64,000 bases of DNA, taken from assembly GCA_029218445.1 (NCBI GenBank), contig JAQXRI010000148.1, positions 1-64,000 on the forward strand, read 5' to 3'. Position 1 is the first letter of the stretch. Each line of letters starts with the position of its first letter. Under the pieces are notes generated by a model, which saw nothing but the letters and a program-made list of their open reading frames with translations, ran no database searches and was not told the DNA's origin. Below are positions 53,201 through 61,093 of the stretch, piece by piece. A program made the translations under genes and the position numbers. The DNA is from Prevotellaceae bacterium (lineage in GTDB: Bacteria; Bacteroidota; Bacteroidia; Bacteroidales; Bacteroidaceae).

Positions 53201-53998
53201 ATGTCAGGCAGCGAACTGTGCAACAACATTAAGACAGACTCTCGATTCAACGACATTCAGTTTGTGCTAATGACCGATGGCGTGCTGTCGTCAGCAGAAA
53301 TGGCCGACCGCAACATAACTGTTTCAGCCGACGACTACCTGTCGAAGCCGTTCAACCTTCATGAAGCAGCCACTCGATTCAACCGACTGCTTGGACTGGC
53401 ACCTGCAGAAGGACTCAGCGGAGTGATAGAGGGTGAAGAGACACGACGACTTGAGGGCTACAGTTCAAGTATGACCACCGCTACTGTTGAATACAATGAC
53501 ATTGAGGATGAAGAAACAGCGGCAGCACGAGAAGAAGCACGAAAGGTGGAAGAGAAAAAGAAACAAGACGAAGAGGAAAAACGCAGGCAAGAGGCAAACG
53601 TAAGCCGTCAACTAAGCCTATACTCAAACGGCGAGACCATAGGCGACTACTCCATGGCCGACTCAATGGACAAACAGCTTGTGGTAAATATCGAGCAGTA
53701 TGTGCTGCAGAATATGAGCCGCGGACACATCAACCTCGAAGAGATGTCGTCAGCCATGGGCATGGGACGAGTGCCTTTCTATCATAAAGTCAGGGCCATC
53801 ACCTCAAAGACTCCGGCAGAACTCGTGCGCGACCTGCGCCTAAAGCATGCCTGTACACTGCTTGAACGCACCAACATCAACCTTAGCGAGTTGGCGATAA
53901 ACGTAGGATTCGTAACAGCAGAAAACTTCATAAATATCTTTAAAGAAAAGTATGGCATGTCGCCATTGGAATACAGATTAGTACACAGGAAACAATAA
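50222..53998 (+). CDS. Degenerate hybrid two-component regulator (propeller, Y_Y_Y, receiver-like, AraC HTH)
   Basis: 1258 residues. Signal segment (TLVLLLLAIPLAAAGIF), two-component propeller repeats (SSQINCILKDSRGFVWFGT and many WIGT/WVGT blades), a Y_Y_Y domain near 700-770, a membrane helix (MLLTYVVLLIFTIYIVRII), then a dimerisation-like helix SDELRQPMARM, where Asp839 occupies the phosphoacceptor His position. No HATPase domain follows; the chain passes to a receiver-like domain in which Met988 replaces the phosphoacceptor Asp (PNIVVAMEDMPKMSG), then a Glu/Lys-rich coil and an AraC HTH (about 1150-1258). Start 50222 avoids overlap with kdsD, 17 bases upstream. Phosphorelay is probably lost. 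Confidence 0.88.
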   Translation: MAITTKTLRKTLVLLLLAIPLAAAGIFTFKTLNARVGLNSSQINCILKDSRGFVWFGTPAGLYRYDGYTFKNFQCNSLDGSSLPDSYILDMQESLDGNIWINTASGLCIYNPQTESFGRELKQKFAQMGIKEIPQKLYIDSQKNVWAYIHGRGIMGYNTQQQLLYEFGYTEDAKGIPQGEISSISECREGALVVYTDGRLVCLNIANQQTTVWSNDEIAKQGLRKSSTLKAFADQMDNIWLYGQGTLMLYDKKANTWNTTIGNPLGLTSMNIDRSVTSMAGDRKGNIWIGTDRSGLIRMNVNNHEMESVSPRSASNNSAIIDDVSGILSVYVDDSDLLWVGTEKAGVAYYGKDIYKFDSEFYGDITAMVQDKDGKVWYGTSNNGLKDYNGPLASQKVSALATTPDGSLWVGSKQNGLTRITKSGTIFYSTARDSGRTVIDDHINALCSDKTGSLWIATAGGLQVYNPRMNTFSTYTKENGKLSSNNITSLFYGHNNNLLVGTNEGLMILNLSTTEKTLLTGNSTNLKTFTNDYITHVMQDSRGLIWVGTREGVNILNLSNDSLNYITKSEGLCNNCICGITEDKNHNMWITTSNGVCRVVLQRMGKEGQFNYGLYNYDISDGLQSNEFNMGSILTKKDGNVLLGGIYGINWIKQRGKENTRSFPHVMLTQLFIGEVEIQTGHEYNGTVPLPQALNESNSLSLLNTQNTFTIKFAGGNYNQSERLQFTYWLEGRDDDWRNGDALTHGVTFHNLKSGKYILHVKAISEDGDVSKQERTLEITIGRPWWSSWWMLLTYVVLLIFTIYIVRIITRRINYIWQKKKAVLGELTRQRNEVKTASDELRQPMARMASIIGNIAEKANNVEMKEQVNSLHSQMLQIITRISEMQMYLDNPESKAIAVASDRLQLNDHGEVNLLANTSDELTAEIVRPKKTGLVTQQYTIVFVDKNKEFLNFIKDRLGDIYNIYTYDNSIHAYNDIEVLHPNIVVAMEDMPKMSGSELCNNIKTDSRFNDIQFVLMTDGVLSSAEMADRNITVSADDYLSKPFNLHEAATRFNRLLGLAPAEGLSGVIEGEETRRLEGYSSSMTTATVEYNDIEDEETAAAREEARKVEEKKKQDEEEKRRQEANVSRQLSLYSNGETIGDYSMADSMDKQLVVNIEQYVLQNMSRGHINLEEMSSAMGMGRVPFYHKVRAITSKTPAELVRDLRLKHACTLLERTNINLSELAINVGFVTAENFINIFKEKYGMSPLEYRLVHRKQ

Positions 53999-54001
53999 AA
54001 A

Positions 54002-55261
54002 ATGATACGCATCATATTTACTGCGTGTTGCCTGTTCCTCGTCGCTGGACATACAAGAGGCGAGGAACGGAGCGACTCGACCATTAAGTACATACTTGAA
54101 AAAAAGAACGTTGAGTTTACCAACGACAACTCTGTCACGCTGCTCATGAACGGACATGAAAAATTTGACGATATGTTTAAAGCTATACGTCAGGCGCGGC
54201 ACCACATACACCTTGAATACTTCAACTTCCGCAACGACTCAATAGCATCGGCACTCTTCGAGCTGCTGAAACAAAAGGCAGCCGAGGGCGTTGCCGTGAG
54301 GGCTCTTTTCGATGGATTCGGCAACGACTCCAACAATCGACCTCTTAAGAAAAAGCATTTGAATCCATTGCGTGAGGCGGGCATAGAAATATATGAATTC
54401 GACCCTATACGTTTTCCATGGGTAAACCATGTGTTCAGCAGAGACCACAGGAAGATTGTGGTTATCGACGGAGCCATTGCCTATACCGGAGGAATGAACG
54501 TGGCCGACTACTACCTGAACGGAACTGAACAGGTGGGAGAATGGCGCGACATGCACTGCCGAATAGAAGGCAGTGCCGTTGACGAGCTGCAACGCATTTT
54601 CCTGAGAATTTGGAACAAAGTCACCAAACAGGACATTCAAGGCAATGAATATTTCAGCCAAACAAACACGTTCGACCAGCTGAAGCCGGACACTACGGGC
54701 ACTGCCGGACATAAACTTTTGGGAATAATAAACCGTGAACCACGCAAGACGTCCGACATCATTCGCACATTCTATCTTGAAGCCATCAATTCAGCACACG
54801 ACTCAATCAAGTTGGTCAATCCATACCTCACACTCAACCACAAGCTGAAAAAGGCTTTACGCAACGCCGTAAAACGAGGGGTAAAGGTTGAAATAATGAT
54901 ATCACAGCACAGCGATATACCTTTAACACCTGACTGCGTATTCTACAATGCCCACAAACTAATGAAGCATGGTGCTGACATTTGGGTGTATCAACCAGGA
55001 TTCCACCACACCAAGATAATAATGGTTGACGGACGCTTCTGCACAGTTGGCAGCGCTAACCTAAACGCTCGAAGCCTGCGCTGGGACTATGAAGAAAACG
55101 CCGTCATACTTGATTCCTGCACTACACGCGAACTAAGCCAGATGTTCGACCACGACAAGACCAAGAGCCTATATCTTACCGAACAGCTTTGGGATGAAAT
55201 GCGCACGCCTTGGAAGAAGTTTGTAGGCTGGTTTGCCCATTTACTTGCACCATTCCTCTGA
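54002..55261 (+). CDS. Phospholipase D-superfamily / cardiolipin synthase
   Basis: 419 residues with two HKD motifs: HRKIVVIDGAIAYTGGMN and HTKIIMVDGRFCTVGSAN, the pair needed for PLD chemistry. HIHLEYFNFRND and KLVNPYLTLN are further family blocks. Instead of the two usual N-terminal membrane helices it has a signal-like segment (IIFTACCLFLVAGHTRG), suggesting a periplasmic or membrane-tethered enzyme. Likely condenses phosphatidylglycerols to cardiolipin. It begins three bases after the regulator gene and overlaps the convergent TPR gene by 21 bases. Confidence 0.87.
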   Translation: MIRIIFTACCLFLVAGHTRGEERSDSTIKYILEKKNVEFTNDNSVTLLMNGHEKFDDMFKAIRQARHHIHLEYFNFRNDSIASALFELLKQKAAEGVAVRALFDGFGNDSNNRPLKKKHLNPLREAGIEIYEFDPIRFPWVNHVFSRDHRKIVVIDGAIAYTGGMNVADYYLNGTEQVGEWRDMHCRIEGSAVDELQRIFLRIWNKVTKQDIQGNEYFSQTNTFDQLKPDTTGTAGHKLLGIINREPRKTSDIIRTFYLEAINSAHDSIKLVNPYLTLNHKLKKALRNAVKRGVKVEIMISQHSDIPLTPDCVFYNAHKLMKHGADIWVYQPGFHHTKIIMVDGRFCTVGSANLNARSLRWDYEENAVILDSCTTRELSQMFDHDKTKSLYLTEQLWDEMRTPWKKFVGWFAHLLAPFL

Positions 55262-57508
55262 AACTTCTTCATACATCATTTCCAATTCAGCTCGGCATAT
55301 ACCATTACGGAAAAGCACATCTTCATACTTCTCATGGTCATCGTAATCGTAGTCATCACCACTGTCTTTAGCAATGGTGATATTTTTGCTTTTCACAGCT
55401 TCTATGGTCTTTGTCACCGAGCCTGTCTTTAACCAGCAAGCCACAAGGAAAGCTATGCTGTTTATCTTGGTTGACTGAAAATCCATCACCTTGTCAAAAA
55501 CAGCATACGCTTTTTCAATATTGCCTCCCAAAAGCAACGTAGCTCCAAAAAGTGCATTTATCTTATCGTCTTCAGGATACATATATTCGAGTTTGTAAAG
55601 CAAAGGTAAACCTGTTGTATAGTCTCCCACTTTTAAGCAACTTAATGCCAGATGGTAGTTCATCGAAGGGCTGTCAACCCCTTCTTGCTTCAACTCCATA
55701 AGCATTTTCTTAGCTTCTTCCGGATTATACTCCATCAGATGCAAAGCAACTTTTTTCTTGGCTATTACCGAGTTTGGCTTCAGTTCAAGAGCCCTTTGGT
55801 AATATTCCAATCCACTGTCACCTAATAGAAAAGTATCATAAAACTTTCCCCTTGCCATATTTCCCTCGTACGTATCTATATACGGCCATATAATTGCCAT
55901 GAGCTCGATGTCGAGTCCTTCATAATGGTTCTTGCAGAAAAAGAGCATCAATCGTGGCAAATTTTCCTCCAACCACCTGGTATTTAAGAAAAGGGTATTG
56001 ACAATAAACACATAGAAAGGTACATAGGAACTTCTGTTGCCATGCGACCAATAGCAAGCCCCTTTGTATTTCCTCCACTGAACAAATGGACTAAAATACC
56101 CATTACTCCATTTGAAAAGTTTGAAAAAGCGGTAAAGACACTGAAGATAGTTTCTACGATATAGCGTAGGCGTCTCTTCCATTCCCTTGTCGGTATTAAG
56201 GTTAGAAGTGTTTAAATGCTCCAAAATGCTGCTTGGCATACGTTTCACTACGTGCTCAAATGCGAATACAAAAGAGAACCTGTCGCTGTCGCAAAACGAT
56301 GTGTTGCTGAACAAGAGTTCCAAGAAGCCTGCCCCTCCGTATGTTTTCAGACACTGACGAACGTTTTTGTTGGAATTGGAGAAAGGCAAAAACCAATTCA
56401 CCATGTTGTCAAAGAAGGGAAAGTTTTTCATGTGTGAAAAGCCATTGAAAAAGATGTCGGAACCGGCCTTCTGCATGCCGTTCATTTTGTTTATCAAACG
56501 TTCCACCTCCTCGGCACGGCTTTCTTCATCATTTCCGCCCAAGATGTCCTCTATTGAGTCTTCTTTCTCTTCCAACTTGCCTTTGTTTATTCTTATTGGA
56601 CTGTTCTTAAGCATCTCAGGCATTATTTCCTTCTCCAAGACATCAGAGTCAGATTCCGCTTTCTTGCAAAACAGCATTTGCATCTGCAGCTCAACCAATT
56701 GCGAAGCGATGTCTTCGTCGGCAATAGTCTCTGCAAATATATCGTTCTGCTCCTTGTAAATCACATTCATATTGTAGCCTTGAGTCAACACAAAGCCAAC
56801 AAGTGCCCTTTGCCTTACCCGCATTGTTGCGCCTTTGCGGCAGACATGTGCCATTACCTTGAATTTATTGATGTCGAAAGCCCGGCTTCCCGACAGTGTC
56901 AAAGCCGACACAATGAGCTGTTGGTCGCCACTGTCAACGGTTGGACTGCAAAGCAAGTCTATTACATCATCAACCTCATTTCCGCATATCAATCCCATTG
57001 TAGCAATATGGTTGAAAAGCCTTTGGGAATATTCATAATGTTCATCTATTATGCGTTCAAGCCTTTCCTCTCCTTCTCCTGCAAAATCAAGTCCAGCCAA
57101 AGCCTCGTCGCTGACAAACGACTCTAATTTGTGCCTAATGTCACTCCAGATCCAAGAGTCGCCTTTTTTTCCTGCCTGCCTTTTCAATGTAAGCAGATAA
57201 CAAGAGTCTTCCTGATTAAGTAGTCGAGAAGAATATTCCGAAATGAAATTGGTAATGCGTCGGGCCAATCCGTTTATCATGTTTTCAAGACACGGGTCCT
57301 TCACATCGTTTAGCCAATATGAAGTCATACGGTTATAGTCGTCCTTTATGTATGCAAACTCTTCTGCCATGCCCATGTCTCCATTGCTTTCCAACAATGC
57401 AGTCAGTTGCAGCAATGCCTTTTTGCATTTCAGATTGACAACATCAGAAATTGTGTCAAACAAACAGCTGAACCTATTGTCCAACATGTATTTATTTCTA
57501 TTCTCCAT
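55241..57508 (-). CDS. TPR-containing hypothetical protein
   Basis: 755 residues, cytoplasmic, no signal peptide. It is helical throughout. The C-terminal 250 residues contain TPR-like repeats (GLEYYQRALELKPNSVIAKK, MNYHLALSCLKVGDYTTGLP, NALFGATLLLGGNIEKAYAV). The middle has an acidic linker (KLEEKEDSIEDILGGNDEES) and a Trp/Tyr-rich stretch. Function unknown; likely a scaffold. The SsuA-like lipoprotein gene ends 24 bases upstream, so both are probably co-transcribed. A start at the second Met (57487) is possible. Confidence 0.78.
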   Translation of the reverse strand: MENRNKYMLDNRFSCLFDTISDVVNLKCKKALLQLTALLESNGDMGMAEEFAYIKDDYNRMTSYWLNDVKDPCLENMINGLARRITNFISEYSSRLLNQEDSCYLLTLKRQAGKKGDSWIWSDIRHKLESFVSDEALAGLDFAGEGEERLERIIDEHYEYSQRLFNHIATMGLICGNEVDDVIDLLCSPTVDSGDQQLIVSALTLSGSRAFDINKFKVMAHVCRKGATMRVRQRALVGFVLTQGYNMNVIYKEQNDIFAETIADEDIASQLVELQMQMLFCKKAESDSDVLEKEIMPEMLKNSPIRINKGKLEEKEDSIEDILGGNDEESRAEEVERLINKMNGMQKAGSDIFFNGFSHMKNFPFFDNMVNWFLPFSNSNKNVRQCLKTYGGAGFLELLFSNTSFCDSDRFSFVFAFEHVVKRMPSSILEHLNTSNLNTDKGMEETPTLYRRNYLQCLYRFFKLFKWSNGYFSPFVQWRKYKGACYWSHGNRSSYVPFYVFIVNTLFLNTRWLEENLPRLMLFFCKNHYEGLDIELMAIIWPYIDTYEGNMARGKFYDTFLLGDSGLEYYQRALELKPNSVIAKKKVALHLMEYNPEEAKKMLMELKQEGVDSPSMNYHLALSCLKVGDYTTGLPLLYKLEYMYPEDDKINALFGATLLLGGNIEKAYAVFDKVMDFQSTKINSIAFLVACWLKTGSVTKTIEAVKSKNITIAKDSGDDYDYDDHEKYEDVLFRNGICRAELEMMYEEVSEEWCK

Positions 57509-57532
57509 ATACTCTTCTTCTTGATACCACTA

Positions 57533-58453
57533 CTATTGTTTCTTTTTAAGCCATGCCTTGGCAGCCTCAATGTCTTTTTCTCTCGGAGGTGCTACATGAC
57601 TGTACTTCATGCCCTTAATGGAGTCGGCCGTAGCCTCCTTTACCTGGCAGTATTTTGTAACCAACTCCTTGTATTTGGCCACTCCATATTTGTTTATCGA
57701 GTCACAAGCCATATTGTATGCCCTTACAAACACATCCATCTGCCTTTGTCTTGCAGTGTCGCTCTTGGCAAATTCACGAAAGACTATTGCACCCATGCGA
57801 TAGTCCAACTTTCTTGAGTCCATCAGCATCTTGTGCTTCGAGGCAAGTGCTTCTGTAGCCTGTGGCTCAGTCAGAAACATGGCGTCCATTTCGTTGTTGT
57901 GCAGCATCTGCAAACGCACTCTCACGTCGTTTATCTGCACTCTATATACCCTTTCATCCTTCAGCTTTGCGCTATCAACCGCCTTGTCGCCAAGCATATC
58001 GGTCACCGAATACCTCGTAATCGACATCATCTTGTCGTCAAGCTGCTTCAGCTCCTTTATTCGCGAATTGCGATTTGACACCAACAGCCAATAAGCATCG
58101 GTTGAGGAAACGAAATTCAGTTTCAAGCCCTTTTCCACCAAACGCTGCGCCCTCACCAAATCGGTTATTGCCCCCTCTACTCTATTGTTTATTAAAGCGG
58201 TGTCACAGTCGATGTGTGCAGAGTAGAACTTCAGCCTCACGTCAGCCCCAAGCGAGTCGAACATGTTGTATTGTCTCGCCACATACATTGGCAGACAGTC
58301 AAGAGTAGGCATCACGGCAATTTTCAAAGCAGCCGAATCGGCCTTCATCTGTCGCTGCCGCTCAATTCGCGAAATTCTCTTAGTCTCTTCATACGAGCGT
58401 CCGCACGACACGGCCAAAGCCAGCAATATAGATATGTAAACCAGTTTCTTCAT
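57533..58453 (-). CDS. SsuA/THI5-like substrate-binding lipoprotein
   Basis: 306 residues. A lipoprotein signal (KLVYISILLALAVSCGR, lipobox with Cys17) is followed by a periplasmic-binding fold: ALKIAVMPTLDCLPMYVARQ, GAITDLVRAQRLVEKGL and FLTEPQATEALASKH, like nitrate/sulfonate/taurine or thiamine-precursor binding proteins. No ABC permease or ATPase lies nearby. In this place it could serve as a sensor or use a distant transporter. Ligand unknown. Confidence 0.78.
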   Translation of the reverse strand: MKKLVYISILLALAVSCGRSYEETKRISRIERQRQMKADSAALKIAVMPTLDCLPMYVARQYNMFDSLGADVRLKFYSAHIDCDTALINNRVEGAITDLVRAQRLVEKGLKLNFVSSTDAYWLLVSNRNSRIKELKQLDDKMMSITRYSVTDMLGDKAVDSAKLKDERVYRVQINDVRVRLQMLHNNEMDAMFLTEPQATEALASKHKMLMDSRKLDYRMGAIVFREFAKSDTARQRQMDVFVRAYNMACDSINKYGVAKYKELVTKYCQVKEATADSIKGMKYSHVAPPREKDIEAAKAWLKKKQ

Positions 58454-58544
58454 GACCTTTTTAATAATTTGGGTGCAAATTTACAAAATAATTTCTTTTT
58501 TACGAAAATAATTGCTACTTTTGTAGCGTAAAAATCATTAAACA

Positions 58545-59957
58545 ATGGCAAAAGACAAAACAGCATACGTTTGCAGCCATTGCGGACAAGAGTCACCAAA
58601 GTGGATTGGCAAATGTCCGAGCTGCGGACAATGGAACACATTTAAGGAAATACGCATCGCTGCCGACACCGCTACGTCAAAGGCTCATCAGGCAGCTGCA
58701 ACAGCATCGACGAGAGCAGGCAATTTGGGACTTGGACTACGCAGTGAGCGCAACCGTACGCTTCTTCTGCGCGAAATAAGTTCAAAGGACGAGCCACGCA
58801 TCGACCTCAACGACCAGGAGCTCAACAGAGTGCTTGGCGGAGGCTTGGTGCCGGGATCCATCGTGCTGCTCGGTGGCGAACCCGGCATTGGCAAAAGTAC
58901 ATTGACGTTGCAAACCATTCTGCGCCTGCCAAATCTTAACATATTATATGTCAGTGGCGAGGAAAGCGCCCACCAACTAAAGATGCGTGCCAATCGCATA
59001 CCACATGAAGAAACCGACAATGTCCACATTCTGTGTGAAACCGACCTTACCAACATATTCACTCATATTAAGGAGGTGAAGCCCGACATGGTAATAATCG
59101 ACTCCATTCAGACAATATCCACCGACGATGTTGACACCAGTCCCGGAAGCATCACGCAAGTGCGTGAATGCGCCTCTGCCCTACTCCGTTTTGCCAAGAC
59201 AAGCGGCATTCCGGTAATACTCATCGGACACATAACAAAAGAAGGCACTCTTGCCGGCCCCAAGATTCTTGAGCACATTGTTGACACAGTAATACAGTTT
59301 GAAGGCGACCAGCACTATATGTACCGCATATTGCGCAGCATAAAAAACCGCTTCGGCAGCACCTCGGAACTTGGCATCTACGAAATGCTTCAGTCAGGAC
59401 TGCGTCAAGTAAGCAATCCTTCCGAGCTGCTTCTCAATCAGGACCACGACGGTCTCAGCGGCATTGCCATAAGCTCTGCCATTGAGGGTGTACGACCTTT
59501 CCTTGTTGAAACCCAGGCCCTCGTTTCGTCGGCAGCCTATGGCACTCCACAACGTTCGGCCACAGGTTTTGACCAGCGGCGTCTCAACATGCTGCTTGCG
59601 GTGCTTGAAAAACGTGTTGGATTCAAGCTCATGCAAAAAGACGTTTTCCTCAACATCGCCGGCGGTTTGCGCGTCACCGACCTTGCCATGGACTTGAGCG
59701 TAATAGCTGCTGTCCTATCAAGCAATGTTGACACCGCCATTGAGTCGGGATGGTGTATGGCAGGCGAGGTAGGCCTCAGTGGAGAGGTACGCCCCGTCAA
59801 CCGAATCGAACAGCGTGTGGCAGAGGCCGAAAAATTGGGTTTCACCGATATGGTCATTCCCCGTTACAACCTTTCGGCCTTTGCCCACAAGCCTCTCAAC
59901 ATACGGCTGCATCCAGTGAAAAAGGTGGAAGAGGCCTTGAGGGCATTGTTTGGCTGA
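58545..59957 (+). CDS. radA: DNA repair protein RadA
   Basis: 470 residues. N-terminal C4 zinc finger YVCSHCGQESPKWIGKCPSC, Walker A LLGGEPGIGKSTLTLQTI, the RadA signature SIKNRFGSTSELGIYEM and a Lon-like C-terminal domain (GLSGEVRPVNRIEQRVAEA). It drives branch migration in recombination. A -7-like TACTTTTG lies at 58516-58523 with no clear -33. Standard length. Confidence 0.95.
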   Translation: MAKDKTAYVCSHCGQESPKWIGKCPSCGQWNTFKEIRIAADTATSKAHQAAATASTRAGNLGLGLRSERNRTLLLREISSKDEPRIDLNDQELNRVLGGGLVPGSIVLLGGEPGIGKSTLTLQTILRLPNLNILYVSGEESAHQLKMRANRIPHEETDNVHILCETDLTNIFTHIKEVKPDMVIIDSIQTISTDDVDTSPGSITQVRECASALLRFAKTSGIPVILIGHITKEGTLAGPKILEHIVDTVIQFEGDQHYMYRILRSIKNRFGSTSELGIYEMLQSGLRQVSNPSELLLNQDHDGLSGIAISSAIEGVRPFLVETQALVSSAAYGTPQRSATGFDQRRLNMLLAVLEKRVGFKLMQKDVFLNIAGGLRVTDLAMDLSVIAAVLSSNVDTAIESGWCMAGEVGLSGEVRPVNRIEQRVAEAEKLGFTDMVIPRYNLSAFAHKPLNIRLHPVKKVEEALRALFG

Positions 59958-59998
59958 ACACACGCACACGTTGGAGTCCGACAAAAGTCTGCCCACCG

Positions 59999-61093
59999 CT
60001 ACTGAGCCGACGAAGTCACTATCTGGAGTATGCGGTCGGCAGTTCGTCCGTCCCAACGTTCAGGCAACGACGACTTTTTCCAGTTGCCGCCAATCATGTC
60101 GGCTACAAAAGTATGAAGTTTATCCAAGTCATAGCCTACCAATACATTAGAGCCCTGGCTTACAGTTTCCACATGCTCAGTATAGTCGTTGAGCGTTATG
60201 CACGGCACATTATTGAACGTGGCTTCCTCTGCAATGTTGCCCGAGTCGGTTATTATGCCTTTGGCATGAGCGGTCAGATATCCAAAGTCAAGATAGCTCA
60301 TACTGTCAACAATGCTCATGCCTGGCATTTCGGCTGCGAGAGGCTCAATTTTTTCGCGTGCAAGCCCTCTAAGCGGAGCTATCACCTTGGTATCGCCAAG
60401 CTGTTTGCTTATGGTTGAAAGCATATCGTAAAGATAACCATCGTCGGTCAACAGTGCCTTACGGTTTATGGTAAACACTATATAACTGCCGTCTGCAACG
60501 TTCATCCTGTCAAGACATTCAGGACGTGTAAAGCGGCTGTAGTTATGGCGCAGTGTATCAATAATGATGTTTCCAACCATATAAACCTTCTGCAGTTCGG
60601 CCCCTTCACGACTCACAATACTGTTGGCTCCAGCTCCTGCCGTAAACAGCAAATCGCTCAGACCGTCGATTACCAGACGGTTCACCTCCTTTGGCATGGC
60701 AAAGTCAAAAGAGCGTGTGCCTGCAACAAGATGTGCAAGTTTCACACCTCGCTTTTTGCATACAATGGCAACAGCCATCGTCGAGGCCAAGTCGTCCACC
60801 ACAATCACTGCGTCAGTAGGCACTTCGTCGAGGTATCGGTCAAAAGCGCCCATCGTTTGTCCTGTAAGTTCGTTAAGACTTTCGCAGTCAACTCCCAAGA
60901 ACACGTCGGGACGTCCTATTTGCAAGTCGTCAAACAGCGTTTCCTCAAGAGTTGCGTCACCCTCCTTACCTACATATACCAACCTGCAGTCGATTTCCTC
61001 TCCAGCTTTTTTTGCCTTCTCGACTGCCCAAACTATCGGTGCCAACTTAATGAAGTTTGGGCGGGCACCTGCCACCATAGTAATATTATACAT
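59999..61093 (-). CDS. Divergent UDP-GlcNAc 2-epimerase-family protein (WecB-like)
   Basis: 364 residues in the epimerase_2 GT-B fold: MVAGARPNFIKLAPIVWA, LAHLVAGTRSFD, KEVNRLVIDGLSDLLFTAG and SGNIAEEATF. Several positions that are catalytic in E. coli WecB are changed: the Glu of HVEAG is Val here (HLVAG) and the His of the TGHR loop is Asn (TINR); the TERPE loop reads TEHVE. The fold and nucleotide site look intact. The product may not be a standard epimerase. Its start overlaps the stop of the mltF-like gene by eight bases, so they are co-transcribed. Confidence 0.85.
   Translation of the reverse strand: MYNITMVAGARPNFIKLAPIVWAVEKAKKAGEEIDCRLVYVGKEGDATLEETLFDDLQIGRPDVFLGVDCESLNELTGQTMGAFDRYLDEVPTDAVIVVDDLASTMAVAIVCKKRGVKLAHLVAGTRSFDFAMPKEVNRLVIDGLSDLLFTAGAGANSIVSREGAELQKVYMVGNIIIDTLRHNYSRFTRPECLDRMNVADGSYIVFTINRKALLTDDGYLYDMLSTISKQLGDTKVIAPLRGLAREKIEPLAAEMPGMSIVDSMSYLDFGYLTAHAKGIITDSGNIAEEATFNNVPCITLNDYTEHVETVSQGSNVLVGYDLDKLHTFVADMIGGNWKKSSLPERWDGRTADRILQIVTSSAQ

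Noticed and set aside
50222-53998. Reading the propeller regulator as a normal, active hybrid histidine kinase
   Set aside because: No N, G1 or G2 boxes of a HATPase domain lie between the dimerisation helix and the receiver, and both phosphorelay residues are replaced.
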